From Loktanella sp. (GTDB lineage Bacteria > Pseudomonadota > Alphaproteobacteria > Rhodobacterales > Rhodobacteraceae), in assembly GCA_003551805.1 (NCBI GenBank), contig PUNR01000206.1, positions 1-5,906 of the forward strand: a stretch of DNA of 5,906 nucleotides. Direction: 5' to 3'. Below the pieces are notes generated by a model. The model made no database searches. It was not told the DNA's origin and saw only the letters and a list, made by a program, of their open reading frames with translations. Below, piece by piece: positions 1 through 5,069 of the stretch. Within the stretch, counting starts at the first letter, position 1, and every line of letters starts with the position of its first letter. A program made the translations under genes and the position numbers.

Positions 1-687
1 CAGATTGCGAGGCCGGTTATAGGTCTCGTCGGGGCTACCCAATTGCATGATCTTGCCGCCCTTCATCACGGCAATGCGGTCCGCCAATGTCATGGCCTCG
101 ATCTGGTCGTGGGTGACGTAGATCATAGTGTTCTGGAGCTGGTTGTGCAGGCGTTTGAGCTCTACCCGCAGATCGACTCGCAGCTTGGCGTCAAGGTTGG
201 ACAGGGGTTCGTCGAACAGGAACACGTCCACATCACGCACCAGCGCGCGACCAATGGCAACGCGCTGGCGCTGACCACCGGACAAAGCCCCCGGCTTGCG
301 GTCCAAAAGCGGTTCAATCTGCAGGATCGACGCGGCACGGGCAACGCGCTGTTCGATCTCGGCCTTGGGCAGGCGGGCGTTTTTCAGGCCAAATGACAGG
401 TTCCCCCGCACCGTCATCTGCGGATAAAGCGCGTAAGACTGGAACACCATGCCGATCCCGCGTTCGGACGGCTCTGCCCAAGTCACGTTCCGGCCCTTGA
501 TGAAGATCTGGCCATCGCTGACCTCCAACAGGCCCGCAATGCAGTTCAGCAAGGTGGATTTGCCGCAGCCGGATGACCCCAGCAGGACCAGAAATTCGCC
601 TTCGTGGATGTTCAGGTCCAGATTTTGCAGGACATTCACCGCCCCGAAGTTCAGTTGCAGTTCTTTGATTTCAACGGAATAGGTCAT
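1..687 (-). CDS. ABC sugar importer ATPase, 3' end cut by the window
   Basis: This is the cytoplasmic ATP-hydrolysing subunit of the CUT1 sugar importer encoded upstream; it would dimerise under the two permeases. The 229 visible residues hold the whole nucleotide-binding core: Walker A GSSGCGKST at 37-45, Q-loop Q83 in VFQSYALYP, signature LSGGQ at 135-139, Walker B VFLFDEP at 155-161, D-loop SNLD at 163-166 and switch H193. The reading frame is open to base 1, breaking off at YNRPRNL. In this family that point is followed by a C-terminal OB-fold regulatory domain, so about 100-140 residues are probably missing. The ATG at 687 is preceded by AAAGG inside the end of permease 2, and only 3 bases separate the genes, so they are co-transcribed. 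The protein belongs to the MalK/UgpC/MsmK group, which automated pipelines often label ugpC. That label says nothing about substrate, and here the context points to a sugar. Confidence 0.95.
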   Translation of the reverse strand, partial: MTYSVEIKELQLNFGAVNVLQNLDLNIHEGEFLVLLGSSGCGKSTLLNCIAGLLEVSDGQIFIKGRNVTWAEPSERGIGMVFQSYALYPQMTVRGNLSFGLKNARLPKAEIEQRVARAASILQIEPLLDRKPGALSGGQRQRVAIGRALVRDVDVFLFDEPLSNLDAKLRVDLRVELKRLHNQLQNTMIYVTHDQIEAMTLADRIAVMKGGKIMQLGSPDETYNRPRNL

Positions 688-690
688 AGA

Positions 691-1581
691 TCAGCCTTTG
701 ACTGCGCCGGCGGCGATACCGCGGACAAAAAGTTTGCCAGAGGCAAAATAGATAACAAGAGGCACAAGGCCGGTCAGAAGGGTCGCCGCCATATTGACGT
801 TGTATTCCTTCACGCCCTGCACCGAATTGACGATGTTATTGAGCTGCACCGTCATCGGATAGGTGGACGGCTTGGTGTAGATCACGCCGAACAGGAAATC
901 GTTCCAGATACCCGTGACCTGCAAAATGATCGCCACCACAAAGATCGGCAACGCCATCGGCAGCATGATCTGGAAATAGATCCGCCAGAACCCCGCGCCA
1001 TCGACACGCGCCGCCTTGAACAATTCTTCCGGCACAGAGGCGAAATAATTGCGGAACAGCAGCGTCAGAATGGGCATACCGAACACCGTATGCACCAGCA
1101 CCAGCCCCGACAATTCGCCCATCAGCCCGATTTCACGCAGCAGGATCACGATGGGGTACAACATCGTCTGATAGGGAATGAAGGCGCCGATGATGAGGAT
1201 GGTAAAGAACACCTCTGACCCTTTGAATTTCCAGTTGGACAGCGCATAGCCATTCACAGACGCGATCCCGATCGACAGGATCACGGACGGGATCAGAATG
1301 TTCACCGAATTCCAGAAACCGCGGCTTAGACCGTCACAATTGATGCCGGTGCAGGCCTGTGACCATGCCTTGACCCAAGGCTCGAACGTCACCTCCATTG
1401 GCGGGCCAAACACATTGCCCATGCGGATTTCGGGCATGCCTTTCAGCGATGTGACGATCATCACGTAAAGCGGCAGCAGATAATAGACGCTGACCAGCAG
1501 CAAGGTGCCATAGATAAAGATATTGGCACGGGTAAAGGCGCGTTTCGGCTTTGGCCCGCGCGGGCCGTTCTGCAAGGTCAT
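691..1581 (-). CDS. CUT1 sugar ABC transporter permease 2 (MalG/GtsC type)
   Basis: This 296-residue inner-membrane protein is one of the two membrane subunits forming the sugar channel. Hydrophobic segments lie near residues 20-44, 92-114, 123-146, 155-176, 211-229 and 265-282, giving the six-helix MalG layout. The EAA loop that contacts the ATPase runs from E186 (ELFKAARVDG) to P208 (MLPMALP). The C-terminus GIAAGAVKG is typical of this subfamily. A probable periplasmic loop after helix 1 carries two close cysteines, C77 and C82 (CTGINC). I chose the ATG at 1581, one base after the permease 1 stop and giving MTLQNG. The in-frame ATG at 1629 would add 16 residues overlapping permease 1 and is less likely. 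No strong Shine-Dalgarno precedes 1581 (GGCAAGAAACG is weak), so translational coupling to permease 1 is inferred. The resemblance to glucose/mannose and glucosamine transporter permeases of pseudomonads and rhizobia is from memory, not alignment. Confidence 0.94.
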   Translation of the reverse strand: MTLQNGPRGPKPKRAFTRANIFIYGTLLLVSVYYLLPLYVMIVTSLKGMPEIRMGNVFGPPMEVTFEPWVKAWSQACTGINCDGLSRGFWNSVNILIPSVILSIGIASVNGYALSNWKFKGSEVFFTILIIGAFIPYQTMLYPIVILLREIGLMGELSGLVLVHTVFGMPILTLLFRNYFASVPEELFKAARVDGAGFWRIYFQIMLPMALPIFVVAIILQVTGIWNDFLFGVIYTKPSTYPMTVQLNNIVNSVQGVKEYNVNMAATLLTGLVPLVIYFASGKLFVRGIAAGAVKG

Positions 1582-1582
1582 G

Positions 1583-2503
1583 TCAACCACGTTTCTTGCC
1601 TCCAAATTCAAGGTAAGCCCAAGGGACAAGGATAATCAGCACCGACACCAGCATCATCGTCGAGGCGGCAAAGCCCTGCCCCAAATTCTGCGCGCGGAAC
1701 ATATAGTCGATGACGTATTTCGCAGGCACTTCGGACGAAATCCCCGGCCCGCCATTGGTTTGGGCGACGACCAGATCATAAAGCTTGATGATACCGGACG
1801 CGATCAGGACAAGTGCGGTGACAAAAACAGGCCGCATCATCGGAATGATGATCCGCACATAGGTTTTCACCGTGCCGATCCCGTCCACGCGGGCCGCTTT
1901 CCAGATGTCTTCGTCAATCCCGCGCAGACCGGCCAGCATGATACACATAATCAACCCCGATCCTTGCCAGATACCTGCGATCAGCAGGCCGAACATCACG
2001 GTGTCGGGGTCATTCAGCGGGTTGAAGGTAAAACTGGTCCAGCCCCATTCACGCACAAGGTTTTGCAGGCCAAAATCGGGGTTCAAAATCCACTGCCATG
2101 CCACGCCGGTGACAACAAAGGACAGCGCGAAGGGATACAGGAAAATGGTGCGAAACGCGCCTTCGAACCGGATTTTTCGATCCAGCAATGCGGCCAGCGT
2201 AAAGCCGATCACCAGCGACAGAATCATGCTTAGAAAACCATAAAGCGCAAGGTTCTGGATCGATATGACCCAGCGTGCGGTGGACCAAAGCCGTTCGTAT
2301 TGGTCAAACCCCACGAATTCAAGACGCGGCAACAGGCGCGAATTGGTAAAGGAGTAGACGACAGTCCAGGCGGTGCCGCCGACAAAGATGACCAAGGCGG
2401 TCAGGATCATCGGGACGAGCGCGATTTTGGACATCAGGTTGCGAAACAGCCGGACCGGCCTTTTCGCGGCGCGCGCTTGTGGTGGCGCAAGTGTAGTGGT
2501 CAT
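1583..2503 (-). CDS. CUT1 sugar ABC transporter permease 1 (MalF/GtsB type)
   Basis: This 306-residue inner-membrane protein is the partner of permease 2 in the sugar channel. A basic cytoplasmic N-terminus (RAAKRPVRLFR) is followed by hydrophobic segments near 28-50, 83-106, 117-139, 169-191, 224-243 and 278-298. It lacks the large periplasmic domain of enteric MalF, as is usual for the shorter UgpA/GtsB-like members. The EAA coupling loop runs from I200 (IWKAARVDG) to P221 (IIIPMMRP). The conserved stretch QTNGGPG (248-254) precedes the last helices. I chose the ATG at 2503 because a strong GGGGGGA ribosome-binding site sits 8 bases upstream; the earlier in-frame ATG at 2560 would place its coding sequence across the intergenic stem-loop. 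The gene follows the binding-protein gene after 86 bases and abuts permease 2 by one base. Membrane segments were judged by eye. Confidence 0.95.
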   Translation of the reverse strand: MTTTLAPPQARAAKRPVRLFRNLMSKIALVPMILTALVIFVGGTAWTVVYSFTNSRLLPRLEFVGFDQYERLWSTARWVISIQNLALYGFLSMILSLVIGFTLAALLDRKIRFEGAFRTIFLYPFALSFVVTGVAWQWILNPDFGLQNLVREWGWTSFTFNPLNDPDTVMFGLLIAGIWQGSGLIMCIMLAGLRGIDEDIWKAARVDGIGTVKTYVRIIIPMMRPVFVTALVLIASGIIKLYDLVVAQTNGGPGISSEVPAKYVIDYMFRAQNLGQGFAASTMMLVSVLIILVPWAYLEFGGKKRG

Positions 2504-2510
2504 TGTCCGT

Positions 2511-2518
2511 TTCCCCCC
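2511..2518 (-). promoter_or_regulatory. Ribosome-binding site of permease 1
   Basis: On the minus strand the sequence GGGGGGAA ends about 7 bases before the ATG at 2503. It is what decides the 2503 start over the upstream in-frame ATG at 2560, which has no comparable purine tract. Confidence 0.75.
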
Positions 2519-2543
2519 GGCATGACTTTTTCTTTTTGGGCTG

Positions 2544-2573
2544 AAAACGGGCCCGACCAATTAGCCGGACCCG
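2544..2573 (-). terminator. Intra-operon stem-loop with T-tract after the binding-protein gene
   Basis: Read on the minus strand, CGGGTCCGGC (2573-2564) pairs with GTCGGGCCCG (2557-2548) across a TAATTG loop. The 10-pair stem contains two G-U wobbles, and TTTT (2547-2544) follows directly. It begins 16 bases after the binding-protein stop and ends before the permease 1 ribosome-binding site. The shape fits a leaky rho-independent terminator, or a 3' structure protecting the binding-protein message, as known for the malE-malF gap of enteric bacteria. The short T-tract argues against complete termination, and the downstream genes are needed for transport. The base pairing is seen directly; the role is inferred. 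Confidence 0.6.
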
Positions 2574-2589
2574 CCCTTCGGGAGAAAGA

Positions 2590-3816
2590 TCAGTCCGCGC
2601 TGGCGATGATCGACGCGTAACGCGCCTGAGCATCTGCGGCAGACATGCTACCAGACCAGAATTCGGCCATCAGATCCTCGATCTGGGTCTGGCTGTCAGG
2701 TGTCAGAGACTGGTCACCCGATGGCAGGACGCCGCCACTTGCCAAAATCTCGAGACCTTGCTGCATGCAGCCATTGGCCGACGCCATGTCGATATCACCA
2801 CGCACCGGCAACGATCCCTTGGCAAGGTTGAAGTCCACCTGCACTTCTGGCGAGATCAGCAATGCAGCCAGCTCTAACTGGGCTGCGGTGATTTCTGGGC
2901 TACGGTTCACAGGGAAATAGAATGCATCCCCGCCAGTATCCAGAATGGCGTTCAGGCCCAAGCCCGGCAGGCAGGAATAATCGACACCTTCCTCCAAGCC
3001 CGCGACAGCGAATTCGCCCTGCGCCCAGTCACCCATCAGTTGCGCACCGGCCGTACCGGTGATCACCATGTTGGTTGCCTGATTCCAGTCCTGCACGTTC
3101 GATCCACGCGCGAGTTCGCGCGCATCGACGACAGCCTCGAACACGGCGGCATATTCAGGGCCTGCGGCCACTTCGGCGTTCTTGTTGATGGTCACTTCGC
3201 TCCATGGCTCCAGACCGGCCACGGCCAGCGTGATCGCACCGAATGCAAGGTTCTGCTGCCAGCCCTGCTGACCCATGGCCAAAGGCTGCAATCCTGCTTC
3301 GCGCAAGGCGGGGGCGGTATCGACAAACTCGGTCCAGTTTGTCGGAACAGGCACGCCTGCGGTTTCATATGCCGCATGGCTCAGCCAAAGCCACTGGGTG
3401 GAATGGATGTTTACAGGCACGCAGTAAATGCGGCCGTCCAGCGTGCAGCTATCCAGCAAAGATGGCGGATTGACGATCTCGGCCCAGTTGCCGGCCTCGG
3501 CCACTTCGGTCAGGTCCAGCATCAGGCCCGCTTCGATCAGTTCTTCCGCCTGACGTCCGTGGTTCAGCTGGGTTGCGGCCATCGGGTCGCCGCCCAGAAT
3601 ACGTGAAATGATGATCGGGCGCGCAGTGCCGCCTGACCCTGCAATCGCGCCGTCGAGCCAAGTATTGCCCGTCGCGTTCCATGCTTCTGCGAATTTGGTG
3701 ACAGCAGCGGCTTCACCACCGGATGTCCACCAATGTGTGACCTCCAGCTCGATTGCCGATGCGGCCGATGCGCTGACGATACACGTCGCCGCAAGCAGTT
3801 TTGTTGTCAGTTTCAC
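2590..3816 (-). CDS. Periplasmic sugar-binding protein of a CUT1 ABC importer (glucose/mannose-binding family)
   Basis: This 408-residue extracytoplasmic solute-binding protein captures sugar in the periplasm and delivers it to the two permeases. A Sec signal peptide is clear: KLTTK, a hydrophobic core, then ASA with probable cleavage after A21, giving mature IELEVTHWW. C12 is not in a lipobox, so the protein is soluble rather than a lipoprotein. The mature start THWWTSGGEAAA (27-38), plus NIHSTQWLW (136-144), DWNQATNMVI (243-252), LMGDWAQGEF (260-269) and KGSLPVR (333-339), match the pattern I know from GtsA-type glucose/mannose-binding proteins. Enteric MalE and rhizobial AglE look different. 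Four cysteines remain in the mature protein: C124, C132, C282 and C350. The start is GTG at 3814-3816, supported by an excellent GGGAGG site 8 bases upstream and no usable ATG nearby. It is first in the operon, behind a likely LacI-controlled promoter. Exact sugar unknown; glucose, mannose or an amino sugar are candidates. Confidence 0.93.
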   Translation of the reverse strand: MKLTTKLLAATCIVSASAASAIELEVTHWWTSGGEAAAVTKFAEAWNATGNTWLDGAIAGSGGTARPIIISRILGGDPMAATQLNHGRQAEELIEAGLMLDLTEVAEAGNWAEIVNPPSLLDSCTLDGRIYCVPVNIHSTQWLWLSHAAYETAGVPVPTNWTEFVDTAPALREAGLQPLAMGQQGWQQNLAFGAITLAVAGLEPWSEVTINKNAEVAAGPEYAAVFEAVVDARELARGSNVQDWNQATNMVITGTAGAQLMGDWAQGEFAVAGLEEGVDYSCLPGLGLNAILDTGGDAFYFPVNRSPEITAAQLELAALLISPEVQVDFNLAKGSLPVRGDIDMASANGCMQQGLEILASGGVLPSGDQSLTPDSQTQIEDLMAEFWSGSMSAADAQARYASIIASAD

Positions 3817-3824
3817 GATTCTTT

Positions 3825-3830
3825 CCTCCC
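3825..3830 (-). promoter_or_regulatory. Ribosome-binding site of the binding-protein gene
   Basis: The minus strand reads GGGAGG followed by AAAGAATC and then GTG. This near-consensus site with an 8-base spacer fixes the non-ATG start of the binding-protein gene. Confidence 0.85.
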
Positions 3831-3835
3831 TGGTC

Positions 3836-3869
3836 CTAAATCGTTATAGGAAAGCCTATATCGATTTAG
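3836..3869. promoter_or_regulatory. 34-base inverted repeat, probable LacI-family operator
   Basis: CTAAATCGTTATAGG (3836-3850) and CCTATATCGATTTAG (3855-3869) are reverse complements at 14 of 15 positions, separated by AAAG. Each arm also contains a partial palindrome around a central CG, the usual layout of LacI-family operators: TATATCGATTTA matches its own reverse complement at 10 of 12 positions, TAAATCGTTATA at 8 of 12. The two CG centres are 20 bases apart, close to two helical turns, so two repressor dimers could sit on one DNA face. The repeat lies 20-53 bases upstream of the binding-protein start and covers its probable core promoter. Binding by the adjacent LacI protein is inferred. 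Confidence 0.75.
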
Positions 3870-3885
3870 ATTGACCTGGCAACAA
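3843..3885 (-). promoter_or_regulatory. Probable transporter promoter overlapped by the inverted repeat
   Basis: Two -10 candidates occur on the minus strand. TATAAC (3848-3843) matches consensus at 5 of 6 but has no good -35. GATATA (3862-3857) has TTGTTG (3885-3880) 17 bases upstream, though both hexamers match at only 3 of 6. Either would start transcription roughly 20-35 bases before the GTG, and both -10 elements lie inside the inverted repeat, so a bound repressor would block polymerase. The exact start site cannot be chosen from sequence. Confidence 0.45.
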
Positions 3886-3928
3886 AAAATACGAAAGTAT
3901 CTGACAAGAACATATGGCGCGGGCGACA

Positions 3929-3968
3929 CCTTGTCATCGCAGGGTTTTTGGGCGATGCGAACGCAAGG
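3929..3968. repeat. Interrupted inverted repeat in the divergent promoter region
   Basis: CATCGC (3935-3940) and GCGATG (3952-3957) are perfect reverse complements around an 11-base AGGGTTTTTGG centre. Outer CCTTG (3929-3933) and CAAGG (3964-3968) also pair, with 1 and 6 unpaired bases between the stems. It lies between the transporter promoter and the TATAAT box of the regulator gene, so it could be a second protein-binding site. Six-base arms can arise by chance in a GC-rich intergenic stretch, so the evidence is weak. Confidence 0.3.
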
Positions 3969-3977
3969 CGGGGACAG

Positions 3978-3983
3978 TATAAT
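3978..3983 (+). promoter_or_regulatory. -10 box of the lacI-type regulator gene
   Basis: A perfect TATAAT lies 35 bases before the regulator's ATG, placing the transcript start near 3990 with a leader of about 30 bases. No good -35 is present at 16-18 bases (ATGCGA at 17), so the promoter may be weak or assisted by an activator, which would suit a repressor gene. AGGA at 4006-4009, 9 bases before the ATG, is the likely ribosome-binding site. Confidence 0.5.
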
Positions 3984-4018
3984 CTTTTCTTCCTGACGCC
4001 AGAATAGGATGGCCGTCG

Positions 4019-5062
4019 ATGGCAACGAACAAAACCAGCGCGGAAATTGCGGCCTCGACAGCGGCGGTTAGCGGCAAGCCCACGCTCAAGACTATCGCGC
4101 GGATCAGCGGGCTGGCCGTGCCCACCGTATCGCGCGCCCTGAACGACGCACCCGATATCGGCGTCGAGACGAAAAAGCTGATCCGCAAGATCGCCAGCGA
4201 CATCGGCTATGTGCCGAATCGCGCGGGCGTGCGTTTGCGGACGGGGCGGACCAATGTCATCAGCCTGGTCATGTCCACCGAGATGGATTTGATGAGCCAT
4301 ACCGCAAGGCTGATTTCATCCGTCGCAGGGGCGCTGCGCGACACGCCTTACCATCTGATCGTCACACCCTATTTCCCCGATCAGGACCCGATGGAACCGG
4401 TGCGCTATATCGTGGAAACCGGATCGGCGGATGCGATCATCCTGAACCAGATCCGGCCCGAGGACCCACGCGTCAGATATATGATGGACCGCAAGTTTCC
4501 TTTTGCGACACATGGCCGGACTGCACAGGCCAGCCAGCACCCGTATTACGATTACGACAACGAAGCCTTTGGCACGATTGCCGCCCAGCGCCTGATTGCG
4601 CGCGGGCGCAAGCACATCCTGCTGATTGCCCCGCCGCCCGAACAAAACTACGCCCAGCACATGATCGCCGGCGCAAGCCGTGCCGCGCAGGAAGGCGGGA
4701 TCAACCTGACAGTGTCCGATACCGTATCAAGCGACAACAAAAGCCCGCAGGTCGTGGCCTACGTCATCGACACTTTGACCCGCAATCCGGCCATTGATGC
4801 AGTCATTGTGGGGTCCACGACATCGGCCATGGCAGCGGTGTCGGGGATCGAACATTGCGGCAAAACAGTCGGCAAAGAAGTCGACGTCTTCGCCAAAGAA
4901 GCCGTGCCGTTCCTGAAACTGTTTCGCGCCGATATTCTGACGCTGGCCGAAAAGGTCGGGATTGCTGGCGAATTTCTGGCCAAAGCCGCGATGCAGGCGA
5001 TCCGCGACCCTGACGCGCCGCCGATGCAATCGCTGGAAATGCCGTCAGACGACCCGCTATAG
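4019..5062 (+). CDS. LacI-family transcriptional repressor, probable regulator of the divergent sugar transporter
   Basis: This 347-residue cytoplasmic DNA-binding protein probably represses the divergent transporter operon until it binds a sugar or derivative. The LacI helix-turn-helix occupies about residues 21-50 (PTLKTIARISGLAVPTVSRAL), followed by the DIGYVPNRAG hinge segment at 61-70. L73 aligns with the LacI hinge leucine (Leu56) that inserts at the central CG of operators, and both halves of the upstream repeat have a central CG. The rest (about 78-347) is the periplasmic-binding-protein-like effector and dimerisation domain, with typical stretches GSADAIIL (135-142) and DAVIVGSTTSAMA (260-272). 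About 20 Ala/Ser/Thr-rich residues precede the helix-turn-helix, longer than in classical LacI. The ATG at 4019 is supported by AGGA 9 bases upstream; the ATG at 4009 is out of frame. It resembles alphaproteobacterial AglR-like repressors, but I do not assign the symbol because the adjacent transporter is not AglE type. Confidence 0.93.
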   Translation: MATNKTSAEIAASTAAVSGKPTLKTIARISGLAVPTVSRALNDAPDIGVETKKLIRKIASDIGYVPNRAGVRLRTGRTNVISLVMSTEMDLMSHTARLISSVAGALRDTPYHLIVTPYFPDQDPMEPVRYIVETGSADAIILNQIRPEDPRVRYMMDRKFPFATHGRTAQASQHPYYDYDNEAFGTIAAQRLIARGRKHILLIAPPPEQNYAQHMIAGASRAAQEGGINLTVSDTVSSDNKSPQVVAYVIDTLTRNPAIDAVIVGSTTSAMAAVSGIEHCGKTVGKEVDVFAKEAVPFLKLFRADILTLAEKVGIAGEFLAKAAMQAIRDPDAPPMQSLEMPSDDPL

Positions 5063-5069
5063 CGCCGTT

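Noticed and set aside
604..1218. 204-residue open frame on the plus strand rich in His, Arg, Gln and Asp
   Set aside because: It is antisense to permease 2. The hydrophilic composition is what results from reading a membrane-protein gene backwards, and there is no ribosome-binding site or recognisable domain.
1523..2233. 236-residue open frame on the plus strand
   Set aside because: Antisense to permease 1 and the start of permease 2, with the same His/Arg/Gln-rich shadow composition and no motifs.
3040..3606. 188-residue open frame on the plus strand
   Set aside because: Lies wholly antisense to the binding-protein gene, which has a signal peptide, a good ribosome-binding site and family motifs; the plus-strand frame has none.
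2590..3816. Lipoprotein signal for the binding protein, because of C12 in the leader
   Set aside because: The residues before C12 (A-A-T) do not form a lipobox, and a normal signal peptidase I site ASA follows at 19-21.
3871..3900. Plus-strand TTGACC with AAGTAT 18 bases downstream as an alternative regulator promoter
   Set aside because: The -10 is poor and it would give a leader of over 100 bases; the TATAAT at 3978 is better placed, although a second promoter cannot be excluded.
3914..3982. 22-codon open frame in the intergenic region (ATG 3914 to TAA 3982)
   Set aside because: No ribosome-binding site precedes it, it lies upstream of the inferred transcript start for the regulator gene, and its stop overlaps the TATAAT box.
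3866..4300. 144-residue minus-strand frame running from the regulator gene into the promoter region
   Set aside because: It is antisense to the helix-turn-helix end of the LacI-family gene and crosses the divergent promoter; no family is recognisable.
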